Origin: Kutzneria kofuensis
Lineage (GTDB): Bacteria > Actinomycetota > Actinomycetes > Mycobacteriales > Pseudonocardiaceae
NCBI RefSeq assembly: GCF_014203355.1
Contig: NZ_JACHIR010000001.1
Location: forward strand, 7,504,038 to 7,568,037
Length of the DNA stretch: 64,000 nt
Reading direction: 5' to 3'
This document shows positions 1 through 8,057 of this stretch, piece after piece (the first letter of the stretch is position 1; the number at the start of each line of letters is the position of its first letter). The notes beneath the pieces are model-generated. The model had not been told where the DNA came from. It made no database searches and worked only from the letters and a program-made list of their open reading frames with translations. The position numbers were made by a program, and so were the translations under genes.

Positions 1-2
1 CG

Positions 3-1292
3 CTGATCGCGAACTACGTGCCGCTGCAGTCGCCCGCCGCCGGGCCGAACTTCTTCGAGTTCGGCGAGGACGTGCTGTACGAGATCAACATCGACAACGA
101 CGGCGACGGCCGGGCGGATGTCACCTACCAGTTCCGGTTCAAGACCGAGCTGGGCAACAACAACACGTTCCTGTACAACACCGGCCCGATCCAGTCGCTG
201 GACTCGCCGAACTGGAACCGCAAGCAGTTCTACGACGTCACCCGGATCAGCCGCGGCCAGAGCCAGAAGCTCGGCGCCCACCTGCCCAGCCCGCCGTGCA
301 ACATCGGCCCACTGTCCACTCCGAACTACGCCAAGCTGGCCCAGGACGCCGTGCGCGACCTCGGCGGCGGCCGCAAGGTGTTCGCCGGGCAGCGTTCCGA
401 CGGCTTCTACGTCGACCTCGGCGCGATCTTCGACCTCGGCCGGCTGCGCCCGTTCGACGGCGCGCACAACAACTTCGGGCTGGCCAAGCTGGTCAACTCC
501 GGCGGCGTGAACGCCACCAAGGACCTCAACGTGCACACCATCGCGCTGCAGGTGCCGATCTCGGACCTGACCCGCGGCGGCTACAACGCCAGGGACGTCA
601 ACAATCCCGCTTCCGTGATCGGCGTGTGGACCGCGGCGTTTCGGCAGCAGGTCAAGCTGTGGGACGACGTCAAGCGCAAGCACGAGTGGTCCGGACCGTG
701 GAACCAGGTGTCCCGGCTGGGCAACCCCCTCGTCAACGAGGTGCTGATTCCCATGTCCCGCAAGGACGAGTGGAACCGCTCGCAGCCGTCGGACGACAAG
801 AACTTCGCCCAGTTCGTCACCAAGCCCGAACTCGCCGGCCTGCTGCCGGTGCTGTACCCCGGCGCCTTCCCGAACCTGGACGCCCTGAACAAGTCCGGCA
901 AGTCCCGCGACGACCTGGCCGCCGTCCTCCTGACCGGTCTCCCCTCCGGCGTGGTCAACGGTTTCCAGAACAACACCGGTCATGTGCAGGCCGACATGCT
1001 CCGCCTCAACACCGCCGTTCCGCCGGCCAGGAAGCCCAACATCCTCGGCGTCGTCGGCGGTGACCTGGCCGGTTTCCCCAACGGCCGCCGGGTTTACGAC
1101 GACGTCGTCACGGTCGAACTTCGCGCCATCGCCGGGGTCACCTTCAGCCTCATCGACAAGAACTTCAAGCCCGACGCGGTCGCCGGGCAGGTCACCGACG
1201 GCCTTACTCCCGCCAACCTCGACATCCCTTTCATGCCGCACTTCCCGTACCTGGGCGTGCCCCACGACGGTTTCGACACGCCGGCGAAGTAG
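3..1292 (+). CDS. DUF4331 domain protein, 5' end missing
   Basis: The reading frame is already open at base 3, so the N-terminus lies outside the window; 429 residues are visible. The first visible residues (LIANYVPLQ, then GPNFFEFGEDVLYEINIDND) are the conserved opening of the DUF4331 family, secreted or surface-associated proteins of unknown function in actinobacteria and proteobacteria. The fragment carries the usual Asn/Asp-rich stretches and the late GDLAGFPNGRR motif and runs to the family's normal C-terminus. The next gene starts 12 bases downstream behind its own ribosome site, so the two are probably cotranscribed. A GTG at 18 is an internal codon, not the start. The family assignment is secure; the function is unknown. 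Confidence 0.88.
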   Translation: MIANYVPLQSPAAGPNFFEFGEDVLYEINIDNDGDGRADVTYQFRFKTELGNNNTFLYNTGPIQSLDSPNWNRKQFYDVTRISRGQSQKLGAHLPSPPCNIGPLSTPNYAKLAQDAVRDLGGGRKVFAGQRSDGFYVDLGAIFDLGRLRPFDGAHNNFGLAKLVNSGGVNATKDLNVHTIALQVPISDLTRGGYNARDVNNPASVIGVWTAAFRQQVKLWDDVKRKHEWSGPWNQVSRLGNPLVNEVLIPMSRKDEWNRSQPSDDKNFAQFVTKPELAGLLPVLYPGAFPNLDALNKSGKSRDDLAAVLLTGLPSGVVNGFQNNTGHVQADMLRLNTAVPPARKPNILGVVGGDLAGFPNGRRVYDDVVTVELRAIAGVTFSLIDKNFKPDAVAGQVTDGLTPANLDIPFMPHFPYLGVPHDGFDTPAK

Positions 1293-1304
1293 GAGCGAAC
1301 TCCC

Positions 1305-1586
1305 GTGGCTGACAGCCTCGTTCTCGACATCGGCGGCGACATCGGCGCCCTCGTCATCCACACCGGCCCCGAGCTCGACTCCGCCGAGATCGAGCTCAGC
1401 CCCGTCGGTTTCGACCACCAGCGATTCCACAACCAGGTGCACGCCCGGCACTTACCCGACGGTGTGCGGCACAACGCCGTGTTCCCCCGGGTCCATGCCG
1501 GCGAGTACAGGGTCTGGCGGGATCACGACACCGTCCACGGCACCGTCCGCATCGAAGGCGGCCAGGTCGCCGAATACACCTGGTAG
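1305..1586 (+). CDS. conserved hypothetical protein, 93 aa
   Basis: A GTG start at 1305 follows an AGGAG ribosome site at 1291-1295 that overlaps the stop of the DUF4331 gene, so translation of the two is probably coupled. The protein is small and acidic, opens with LVLDIGGDIGALVIHTG and has a His-rich middle (FDHQRFHNQVHARHL). It looks like an all-beta cytoplasmic protein; I see no signal peptide or membrane segment. I recognise it only as a type of small protein often found beside DUF4331 genes in actinomycetes. No function can be assigned. Confidence 0.75.
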   Translation: MADSLVLDIGGDIGALVIHTGPELDSAEIELSPVGFDHQRFHNQVHARHLPDGVRHNAVFPRVHAGEYRVWRDHDTVHGTVRIEGGQVAEYTW

Positions 1587-1686
1587 AACCCCGGTGAGTC
1601 GCGCTCTGGAGCACACCGAATGTAGGTTTCCAGCACATGCCTGAGGCTTACATTCGGTGTGTCTGAGAGCGCGACTCGCCGGGGTT
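1587..1686. repeat. palindromic repeat element, copy 1
   Basis: The 38-base arms (1587-1624 and 1649-1686) are inverted copies with about five mismatches; they begin AACCCCGGYGAGTCGCGCTCT and meet in a 24-base loop. The element fills the gap between two convergent genes exactly: it starts at the base after the stop of the upstream gene and ends one base before the stop of the patatin gene. Copies at 33496-33617 and 41871-41992 share the outer arm and the inner CACACCGAATG block. A role as bidirectional terminator is inferred. Confidence 0.85.
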
Positions 1687-1687
1687 T

Positions 1688-2608
1688 TCAGGCGGCGAAC
1701 ACTGCTCTGACGGCTGCGGCGCCGGTTTCGGCGGCGCGGCGGAGGCGGGGGATGTTGGTGGTGAGGCCGTTGATGCCGCAGTCGGTGGTGGGGCGCAAGG
1801 CCAGCAGGCCACGGCCGGTCAGGAGTTGCATGGCGGTGGCGTGCTTCTCGGCACGGCGACGCAAGGCCTCGGCGACTACGGGATCGAGGCCGCGGGCCAC
1901 CACGGACATGAGGGGGTGTTCGCCACCCTTGGGGGATTTCTCGGTGGGGGCACGGGAAAGCAGCACCAGCACATGGGTGGCCTCCCGCTCCAACGCGCGT
2001 TCGATGGCGATGGGCTCGGCCACGGAGCCGTCGATCCACTGAGCGCCCTGCAACGAGATGGCGGGGCCACAGAGGAAAGGGACACAGGAGGTGGCCCGCA
2101 ACGCCGCACGCCAGTCGTCGGCGCAGTCGAGGCCGGAGAGCTCCTCGGCGGTGCCGGTGTCGAGGCGGGTGGCGACGGTGCGCACGGGGATGTCGGAGTC
2201 GGCCAGCAGTTCGTAGTTGAGGGGCTTGGCCTTCTCCAGGACGTGCTCGACGAGGTAGTCGAGGCTGATCAGCGGCCCCCGACCGGTCAGCGCCCGGCGG
2301 TAGTTGATGAAGTCACGGGACGCGAGGTCCTCGTAGTACACGGCGCCGGCCTCGGAGCCCTTGCCGACGGCGAGCGCGACGGCGGAGAAGGCGCCGGCGG
2401 AGGTGCCGTAGACGTCGTCGAAGGCGTCGCGAAGGCCCAGCGCCTCGAGGGCGGAAACCATGCCGCCGGAGTAGACGCCCCGCATGCCGCCGCCCTCGAC
2501 GACGAGCGCCACCCGCAGCCCGTCCTTGCGCCGTCCCGGCCTGCTGCCGGCGGCCCGCCGGGCCCGCAGCACGTCCAACACGTCCCGGTCGCCGTGCACG
2601 AAGTCCAA
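1688..2608 (-). CDS. patatin-like phospholipase
   Basis: A 306-residue patatin-fold lipid acyl hydrolase. The oxyanion-hole loop GGGMRG lies at residues 39-44, the Ser nucleophile elbow GTSAG at 68-72 (Ser70), and the catalytic Asp in the DG motif of WIDGS at about residue 193, so the Ser-Asp dyad is complete. The family cleaves acyl chains from phospholipids or neutral lipids; this substrate is unknown. No signal peptide is visible, so the protein is probably cytosolic or membrane-associated. It is the downstream gene of a pair with the monooxygenase on the same strand (13-base gap). An alternative start 10 bases upstream is possible. Function class is firm, role unknown. Confidence 0.9.
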   Translation of the reverse strand: MDFVHGDRDVLDVLRARRAAGSRPGRRKDGLRVALVVEGGGMRGVYSGGMVSALEALGLRDAFDDVYGTSAGAFSAVALAVGKGSEAGAVYYEDLASRDFINYRRALTGRGPLISLDYLVEHVLEKAKPLNYELLADSDIPVRTVATRLDTGTAEELSGLDCADDWRAALRATSCVPFLCGPAISLQGAQWIDGSVAEPIAIERALEREATHVLVLLSRAPTEKSPKGGEHPLMSVVARGLDPVVAEALRRRAEKHATAMQLLTGRGLLALRPTTDCGINGLTTNIPRLRRAAETGAAAVRAVFAA

Positions 2609-2621
2609 CGCGCCCCACCTC

Positions 2622-3716
2622 TCAGGCGGCGCTCACTGCCTGCCTCGCCAGCAGGTCCCGGACCTCCCGGGCCGCCGCACGCCCTGCCCTCGTCGCGCCA
2701 ACGGTACTAGCCGACGGCCCGTACCCGACGAGGTGAATTCGAGGGTCCACGACAACGCGGGTTCCGTCCATGAGGATGCCGCCGCCGGGGGCACGAAGAC
2801 GCAGCGGGGCGAGGTGGTCGAGGGCAGCCCTAAACCCGGTGGCCCAGAGGATGACGTCGGCCGGCACGTGCCGGCCGTCGGACCACTCCACGCCGTCGGG
2901 CACGACGCGGTCGAACATCGGCAGCCGCTCCATCACACCGCGCGCCCGCGCCTCGGCGACGTCCGGCGTAACGCCCAATCCGGTCACACCGACCACGCTG
3001 ATGGGTGGCAGCCCGGCCCGCACCCGCTCGTCGACCAGCGCCACCGCGGCGCGGCCGTCCTGCTCCTTGAACGGCCCCTCACGCCAGACCGGCGGCCGCC
3101 GCGTCACCCACGTCGTGTCGGCCGCGACCAGGGAGATCTCCGCCAGCGCCTGCGTCGCCGAGGCCCCACCGCCGACCACGACCACGCGCTTGCCGGCCAT
3201 CTCCTCCGGCCCCTGGTAGTCGGCGGTGTGCAGCTGCCGGCCCTGGAACGTGCGCTGGCCGGGGTAGTGCGGCCAGAACGGCCGTTCCCACGTGCCGGTC
3301 GCATTGATCACGGCCCGGGCCACCCATTCACCCTTGTCGGTGACAACAAGCAGTCGACCGTCACCCTTCTCGCGGACCGACGTCACCCGAACCGGTCGAA
3401 TTATCGGCAGCTCGTTCTTGCGCTCGAACGCCGCGAAGTACTCGGACACGACCTCGGACGCCGGCCGCGACTCGTCGGGCCGGCCCAGCGGCATGTCCGG
3501 CAGGTCGTGGATGCCGTGCACCTTGCCCAGCCGCAGCGACGGCCAGCGGTGTTGCCACGCCCCGCCCGCCACCGGCGCGCCGTCCAGCACCACGTGCCCG
3601 ACGCCGTAGTGACGCAGGAAATAACTGGCCGACAACCCCGCCTGACCGGCTCCGATCACCATGACGTCGACATCCACACCCTGGGCAACGGCTACGGCAA
3701 CCGGGTGCTTCCGCAC
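2622..3716 (-). CDS. flavin-dependent monooxygenase / NAD(P)-binding oxidoreductase
   Basis: A 364-residue two-dinucleotide-fold flavoprotein. The FAD motif GAGQAG is at residues 22-27, the NADPH motif GGGASA at 182-187, and between them lies FQGRQLHTADY (157-167), a variant of the FxGxxxHxxx(W/Y) signature of flavin-containing and Baeyer-Villiger monooxygenases. A late ATGF motif is also present. The length fits the short trimethylamine-monooxygenase-like or CzcO-like group. The start is uncertain: internal GTG or ATG codons at residues 14-19 would give an N-terminus closer to the FAD motif, as is usual. It shares a strand and probably a transcript with the downstream patatin. The substrate cannot be read from the sequence. 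Confidence 0.88.
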   Translation of the reverse strand: MRKHPVAVAVAQGVDVDVMVIGAGQAGLSASYFLRHYGVGHVVLDGAPVAGGAWQHRWPSLRLGKVHGIHDLPDMPLGRPDESRPASEVVSEYFAAFERKNELPIIRPVRVTSVREKGDGRLLVVTDKGEWVARAVINATGTWERPFWPHYPGQRTFQGRQLHTADYQGPEEMAGKRVVVVGGGASATQALAEISLVAADTTWVTRRPPVWREGPFKEQDGRAAVALVDERVRAGLPPISVVGVTGLGVTPDVAEARARGVMERLPMFDRVVPDGVEWSDGRHVPADVILWATGFRAALDHLAPLRLRAPGGGILMDGTRVVVDPRIHLVGYGPSASTVGATRAGRAAAREVRDLLARQAVSAA

Positions 3717-3794
3717 TGCCTGTCGGATTGCTCACAGCGACCCGTATCAGCGGTCCTGGTCGGGGCTCATGGACAACGAGGAGGGGAGACCGAA

Positions 3795-4037
3795 ATGTTC
3801 ACCTTGACCTTCTGGCAGTGCACGATCGAACGCGCCATGAAGACGTTCTGCCAAGCGCTGGTTGCCGTTCTGGGAGCGGGAAGCGTCGGTTTGCTGAACG
3901 CTCCGTGGTCCACGTCGCTGTCCACCGCCGGCATGGCCGCGCTGCTGTCCGTGCTGACCTCCGTCGGGTCCGCCCCGCTGGGCAAACCCGGCACCCCGAG
4001 CCTGGTGCCGCCCGTGCACCAGGCCACCCCCAAGTAG
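3795..4037 (+). CDS. solitary phage r1t-type holin
   Basis: The ATG at 3795 sits 6 bases after a strong GAGGGGAG ribosome site (3781-3788). The 80-residue product has the layout of the actinophage/lactococcal r1t holin family: an amphipathic N-terminus (FWQCTIERAMKTFCQALVAV), a first membrane segment, a short loop, a second membrane segment (AGMAALLSVLTSVGSAPLG) and the family's closing PGTPSLVP motif. Holins form membrane lesions that release endolysin during phage lysis. No endolysin, portal or tail gene lies nearby; the neighbours are housekeeping his genes. It is either a domesticated prophage remnant or a developmental or stress lysis protein. Family call is good, role is inference. Confidence 0.8.
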   Translation: MFTLTFWQCTIERAMKTFCQALVAVLGAGSVGLLNAPWSTSLSTAGMAALLSVLTSVGSAPLGKPGTPSLVPPVHQATPK

Positions 4038-4073
4038 GAAGCGGCCGTACGGGGGATGGGAGGATCAGCTCCC

Positions 4074-4337
4074 GTGAAGACGTTCGACGAGCTGTTCGCG
4101 GAGCTGACCGACCGCAAGAAGGACCGGCCCGCGGGGTCGGGCACGGTGGCGGCGCTGGACGACGGCGTCCATGCCCAGGGCAAGAAGGTCCTGGAGGAGG
4201 CGGGCGAGGTGTGGATCGCCGCCGAGCATGAGTCCGACGAGCGGCTGGCCGAGGAGATATCCCAGTTGCTCTACCGCGTCCAGGTGTTGATGCTGGGCCG
4301 TGACCTGACCCTCGACGACGTCTACCGCTACCTATGA
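4074..4337 (+). CDS. hisE: phosphoribosyl-ATP pyrophosphohydrolase
   Basis: An 87-residue stand-alone HisE, which hydrolyses phosphoribosyl-ATP to phosphoribosyl-AMP, the second step of histidine synthesis. The conserved [18 protein letters not shown] and [13 protein letters not shown] helices carry the acidic residues that bind magnesium. The GTG at 4074 is chosen because the sequence from there ([10 protein letters not shown]) matches the mycobacterial N-terminus and because a GGGAGGA site lies about 10 bases upstream; an ATG at 4056 overlaps that site. The stop overlaps the first possible ATG of hisG by four bases (ATGA), so the two are coupled, as in other actinobacteria. The rest of the his pathway is not in the window. 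Confidence 0.95.
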   Translation: MKTFDELFAELTDRKKDRPAGSGTVAALDDGVHAQGKKVLEEAGEVWIAAEHESDERLAEEISQLLYRVQVLMLGRDLTLDDVYRYL

Positions 4338-4357
4338 GCGACAACGGGAGTAAGCAG

Positions 4358-5203
4358 ATGCTGCGCGTCGCGGTGCCCAACAAGGGCGCCCTTGCCGGGA
4401 ACTCAGCCGACATGCTGGCCGAGGCGGGCTACCGGGGACGCCATGAGCAGCGCGACCTCACCGTGCTCGACACCACCAACGACGTCGAGTTCTTCTTCCT
4501 CCGGCCCAAGGACATCGCCATCTACGTCGGCTCCGGCGAGCTGGACCTCGGCATCACCGGCCGGGACCTGGCGATGGATTCCGGCGCCGGCGTCGAGGAG
4601 CTGCTGTCGCTGGGCTTCGGCGGCTCGCAGTTCCGCTACGCCGCGCCGGCCGGCCGCGACTGGAAGGTCGACGACCTGCAGGGCATGCGGCTGGCCACGG
4701 CCTACCCGCGGCTGGTCGTGGACGATTTGAGCCGGCGCGGCATCGAGGCGGACGTGATCCGCCTCGACGGCGCCGTGGAGATCTCCGTGCAGCTCGGCGT
4801 CGCCGACGCCATCGCCGACGTCGTCGGCTCCGGCCGCACGCTCCGTCAGCACAACCTGGTGGCCTTCGGCGACGTGATCTGCAAGTCCGAGGCGATCCTG
4901 GTCAAGCGCGACGGCTCGGAGCTGACCGCGCCCATGTCGCAGCTGACCGCCCGGCTCAAGGGCGTCGTGCTGGCCCAGCAGTACCTGATGCTGGACTACG
5001 ACTGCCCCAAGGCCATCCTCGACGACGCCCTGACGATCACGCCCGGCCTGGAGTCGCCGACCGTGGCGCCGCTGGCCGACGAGACCTGGGCCGCCGTGCG
5101 GGCGATGGTGCCGCGCAAGGAAGCCAACAAGATCATGGACGAGCTGGCGGCGCTGGGCGCCAAGGCGGTGCTGGCCTCGGACATCCGCTCGTGCCGACTG
5201 TGA
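4358..5203 (+). CDS. hisG: ATP phosphoribosyltransferase, long form
   Basis: The first and feedback-controlled enzyme of histidine synthesis, condensing ATP with PRPP. The protein has the catalytic domains ([27 protein letters not shown], and the PRPP-binding region ending DVVGSGRTL) and a C-terminal ACT-like regulatory domain that binds histidine, ending [13 protein letters not shown], so it is the HisZ-independent long form. An ATG at 4334 overlaps hisE and gives 289 residues. The ATG at 4358 is preferred because GGGAG lies 7 bases before it and the known mycobacterial enzyme begins [10 protein letters not shown]. It is cotranscribed with hisE. Confidence 0.95.
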   Translation: MLRVAVPNKGALAGNSADMLAEAGYRGRHEQRDLTVLDTTNDVEFFFLRPKDIAIYVGSGELDLGITGRDLAMDSGAGVEELLSLGFGGSQFRYAAPAGRDWKVDDLQGMRLATAYPRLVVDDLSRRGIEADVIRLDGAVEISVQLGVADAIADVVGSGRTLRQHNLVAFGDVICKSEAILVKRDGSELTAPMSQLTARLKGVVLAQQYLMLDYDCPKAILDDALTITPGLESPTVAPLADETWAAVRAMVPRKEANKIMDELAALGAKAVLASDIRSCRL

Positions 5204-5233
5204 CCCCGGGCCCACGCTGACCCACCCGCCCCA

Positions 5234-5455
5234 GTGCTGGCCGCGTTCGTGCCCATCCGGGCGCTGACCGTGCTCGGCGACCGCGCCGAACTGGTGCTGG
5301 GCCGGCTGGTGTTCCACGTCGCGATGCCGGCGGTCCTGTTCACGACGCTGAGCAGGACGCCGGTGTCCCGGCTGCTGACGCCGGCGCTCGGCCTGGACGG
5401 GCACCTGCTGTCCATGATCGCGCTGTCCGGCGTAACAGCGTTCACGCATGCCTAG
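5234..5455 (+). pseudogene. decayed AEC-family auxin-efflux-type transporter fragment
   Basis: A 73-codon frame whose centre (RAELVLGRLVFHVAMPAVLF followed by TTLSRTPVSRLLTPAL) matches the first membrane helices of AEC transporters, which normally have about 300 residues and ten helices. The usual glycine-rich first helix between VPIRALT and VLGDRAE appears to be missing. After LTPAL the sequence jumps to GLDGHLLSMIALSG, which resembles a later helix, and then stops. No ribosome site is visible. I read it as a transporter gene that has lost nearly all of its body by internal deletion. The family match is my recognition, not a computed alignment. Confidence 0.55.
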
Positions 5456-5990
5456 TGCAACGATCCCGGCCATGCCCGGGAACACGATCGAGCGCACCCT
5501 GGACATCGCCCTGGCCGCCGTGCCGGCGCCGCGTCGCGTCCTCGACGTCGGCTGCGGGCTCGGCACGCTGCTGCGGCTGCTCGCCACGCGGGTGCCCGAG
5601 GCCGAGGCCCTGGTCGGCATCGACGCCGAGGCCGACGTCGTGAAGGCCGCCTCCGCCGTGCCCGGCCTCGATCCACGGATCCGCTACGGCAACGCCTTCG
5701 CCGAGCACCTGCCGTTCGCCGACGGCGGCTTCGACCTGGTCGTCAGCACCATGTCCTTCGACCGCTGGCACGACCAGCGCCAGGGCCTGGCGGAATGCGC
5801 CCGCATGCTCCGGCCCGGCGGCACACTCGTGCTCAGCGACCTGTTCTCGCCGCTGCTGGGCCCCTCCGCGTGGCTGCGGTGCCGGGCGCGTACCCGCCGC
5901 AGCGCCGACCGGCTGCTGGCCGCGGTCGGTTTCCGCGAGCCGACCTGGCATTCGTCGCTGCTGACGGCGACCGTCGTGGCGAGGACCTAG
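5448..5990 (+). CDS. class I SAM-dependent methyltransferase
   Basis: A 180-residue Rossmann methyltransferase. Motif I (VLDVGCGLG, residues 31-39), an acidic motif II (LVGIDAEAD), the post-II FAEHLPFADGGFDLVVS segment and a LRPGGTLVLSD motif are intact, so it should bind SAM. It is shorter than most relatives (220-270 residues), lacks an N-terminal cap, and its first codons overlap the decayed AEC transporter fragment, so its own 5' part may have been lost in the same deletion. A second possible ATG lies at 5472; neither has a clear ribosome site. The end overlaps the convergent STAS gene by 4 bases. Substrate unknown. Confidence 0.72.
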   Translation: MPSATIPAMPGNTIERTLDIALAAVPAPRRVLDVGCGLGTLLRLLATRVPEAEALVGIDAEADVVKAASAVPGLDPRIRYGNAFAEHLPFADGGFDLVVSTMSFDRWHDQRQGLAECARMLRPGGTLVLSDLFSPLLGPSAWLRCRARTRRSADRLLAAVGFREPTWHSSLLTATVVART

Positions 5991-6349
5991 GCCGTCAGCG
6001 CCGCGATCGCGTCCGGCACCGAGGCGTGCACCTGGAACGCCGGCATCAGGCCGCTGACCTGCAACGGACGCAGCACCACCCGCTGGTCGCCGACCAGCCG
6101 GAGATCGACGCCCGAGTCGTTGGCCCGGTCGCGTGTCGACAGCAGCACGCGCAGGCCGGTCGAACCGAGGAAGCTCACCCGGTCCAGGTCCACGATCACC
6201 GCCGGGGCGCCGCTGCCGACGGCCTGCCCCAGCTCGGCCTCGGCGACGTCGGCGGTCGACAGGTCGAGCTCGCCGCTGACGTGCACGACGACGGCGTCGC
6301 CGGCGGCCTCGGTGCGGACCGTGATCAGGTCGAAGTCCTCGACGGACAT
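5987..6349 (-). CDS. STAS-domain anti-sigma factor antagonist
   Basis: A 120-residue single STAS domain of the SpoIIAA/RsbV/BldG type. The core VVVHVSGELDLSTA strand-helix and the DRVSFLGSTGLRVLL loop, with its phosphorylatable Ser, are intact. In such systems the unphosphorylated protein binds an RsbW-type kinase and frees a sigma factor. No partner kinase or sigma gene is adjacent, so this is an orphan antagonist. The ATG at 6349 is chosen because an AAGGGAG site lies about 7 bases upstream; upstream in-frame codons read as GC-rich noise. The gene ends convergently with the methyltransferase. Confidence 0.88.
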   Translation of the reverse strand: MSVEDFDLITVRTEAAGDAVVVHVSGELDLSTADVAEAELGQAVGSGAPAVIVDLDRVSFLGSTGLRVLLSTRDRANDSGVDLRLVGDQRVVLRPLQVSGLMPAFQVHASVPDAIAALTA

Positions 6350-6410
6350 GCACACTCCCTTCGCCGGGCCACCCTGGGTGACCGGGCGTGCGGGTCGGGT
6401 GAACGACAGC

Positions 6411-7256
6411 CTAGTCCGCTCGATCCAGCGCCGTCTCCACCCCGGGGTCCGGTTCCGGCCAGCCCGGGTACGGCGGCGGCGTGCCGCCGAACTCCGGGCA
6501 CAGCGCCTTGTGGTCGCACCAGTCGCACAGCCGGCTCCGGTTCGGCCGGAAGTCACCGGTCTTGCCGGCCTTGAGGATGGCGTCCCAGATCGCCTCCAGC
6601 GTGCGCTCGAACCGGCGGAGCTCCGCCTCGTCCGGCTGGTAGGCCAGGTTCTGCCGGTCCGACAGGTACATCAGCAGCAGCTGCCGGGGCACCACGCCGC
6701 GCAGCCGCCACAGCACCAGGGCGTAGAACTTCATCTGGAACATGGCCTTGGCCTCGCCGATCTCCCGCGGCGCGGCCCCCGTCTTGTAGTCGACGACCCG
6801 GATCTCACCCGTCGGCGCCACGTCCAGCCGGTCGATGTAGCCGCGCAGCAGCATGCCCGACGGCAGCTCCGCCTCCACCAGCAGCTCGCACGCCTCCGGC
6901 TCCAGCCGGCGCGGGTCCTCCAGGCCGAAGTAGCTGGTCAGCATGCCCTCCGCCGAGGCCAGCCACTCGGTGAGCTCCTCCTCCTGCTCGAACAGCTCGC
7001 CCAGCTCCGCGCGCTCCGCCAGCAGGTCCTGCCAGGCCGGCCCGAGCAGGTCCTTGGCCGTGTCCGGCACCCGCTCGTTGGCCGGCAGCCCGAACAGTCG
7101 TTCCAGCACCGAGTGCACGACCGTGCCCCGGATCTGCGCCTTGGTCGGCTTCTCCGGCAGCCGGTCGACCGCCCGGAACCGGTAGAGCAGTGGGCACTGC
7201 TTGAAATCGCTGGCCCGCGAGGGGGACAGCGCCGGCCTGCGCACGACCTTCTCCAT
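6411..7256 (-). CDS. RecB-family PD-(D/E)XK nuclease
   Basis: A 281-residue stand-alone nuclease of the Cas4/RecB-like (PF12705) group. In order: an N-terminal Cys (SDFKQCPLLYRFR), the GTVVHSVLERLF helix, the catalytic GYIDRLD and VVDYKTG motifs, the QMKFYALVLW helix and a C-terminal CDWCDHKALC cluster. The four cysteines are placed as for an iron-sulfur cluster. The family processes DNA ends. In mycobacteria the homologous gene lies next to trmI and the proteasomal ATPase gene, as here, so this is conserved synteny. No helicase partner is present. Family call is firm; the cellular role of the stand-alone form is not settled. Confidence 0.9.
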   Translation of the reverse strand: MEKVVRRPALSPSRASDFKQCPLLYRFRAVDRLPEKPTKAQIRGTVVHSVLERLFGLPANERVPDTAKDLLGPAWQDLLAERAELGELFEQEEELTEWLASAEGMLTSYFGLEDPRRLEPEACELLVEAELPSGMLLRGYIDRLDVAPTGEIRVVDYKTGAAPREIGEAKAMFQMKFYALVLWRLRGVVPRQLLLMYLSDRQNLAYQPDEAELRRFERTLEAIWDAILKAGKTGDFRPNRSRLCDWCDHKALCPEFGGTPPPYPGWPEPDPGVETALDRAD

Positions 7257-7385
7257 GATTCAAACGCTACCCAGCGGGTCTGACAGTCCCGATGCGGCCC
7301 GTGCGCCGGCGGGTGAAGACCACCCGAATGCCGTCGCGGCGAATACGGTCGCGGGTGGCGGGCCGGAGGACCGCCGATCCCGGGG

Positions 7386-7847
7386 TCAGTACTCGTTCTT
7401 GATGACGAAGTAGGAGCCGCGGATGGTTCCGGCCAGCTTCGACTTCTGTCGGGCGAACTTGAACGAGGCGAGTTCCGCGGGGACTTCCATCCCGTCGGAG
7501 AGCTTGAAGCCGACCGCTCGTTTCCCGGACTCGTCGACGGTGTACATCACGTTGATGGAAAGACCGTTCTCGTAGAAGACATAGGCCATCCGAATGTTCT
7601 CGACCTGGAACGCGGTCGCCTCGAGCGGGCGAGAGGAGATGACGATGCCGCGTTCTTCCGCAAGGATCCGGTGCACCCAGTCGATGGTCGGCCCGGCGTC
7701 GCTCGCGGGCTCGACCGTGAAGACGTGGTCGTACTTGTTCTTGAAGTACCGGGCCTCGTTCGCCCGCAGGCCGGCCAGCGCGGCCGCGACCGGCGACGAC
7801 TCCAGGCCGACGGTCGACACGGTGTCGAAGTCCACGACATAGGGCAT
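7386..7847 (-). CDS. hypothetical protein, 153 aa
   Basis: The ATG at 7847 has a strong GGAGGA site 7 bases upstream, which decides the start over an in-frame ATG 21 bases earlier. The protein is soluble, mixed alpha/beta and Lys/Glu-rich, with no signal peptide, cysteines or membrane segment. Notable segments are ARYFKNKYDHVF, TIDWVHRILAEERGIV and a C-terminus ending RGSYFVIKNEY. Its lower GC and higher Lys, Asn and Tyr content than its neighbours suggest recent acquisition. It stands alone between convergent neighbours. I do not recognise a family and assign no function. Confidence 0.72.
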   Translation of the reverse strand: MPYVVDFDTVSTVGLESSPVAAALAGLRANEARYFKNKYDHVFTVEPASDAGPTIDWVHRILAEERGIVISSRPLEATAFQVENIRMAYVFYENGLSINVMYTVDESGKRAVGFKLSDGMEVPAELASFKFARQKSKLAGTIRGSYFVIKNEY

Positions 7848-8057
7848 GACGAATTCCTCCGCGTGCATGTCCGGTGGAGTCGAACCTCTTCCACCGATGG
7901 TCGAACTCAGCGTATGCGCTGGTAGCGAAGGTGGACGACCCGGGAGCTCGGCGTCCGGGACTCGGTCAGCCGCAGGTCGAGGGTGGCCAGCGGCGGGAAG
8001 TGCGGGTGCCGCCGCCTCGTCACGGCGGCCCCACACCAGGGGCTCTACCCTGCTCTT

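Noticed and set aside
2484-3794. Upstream extension of the holin frame to 517 codons
   Set aside because: It runs antisense through the monooxygenase gene; the holin has its own strong ribosome site and ATG at 3795.
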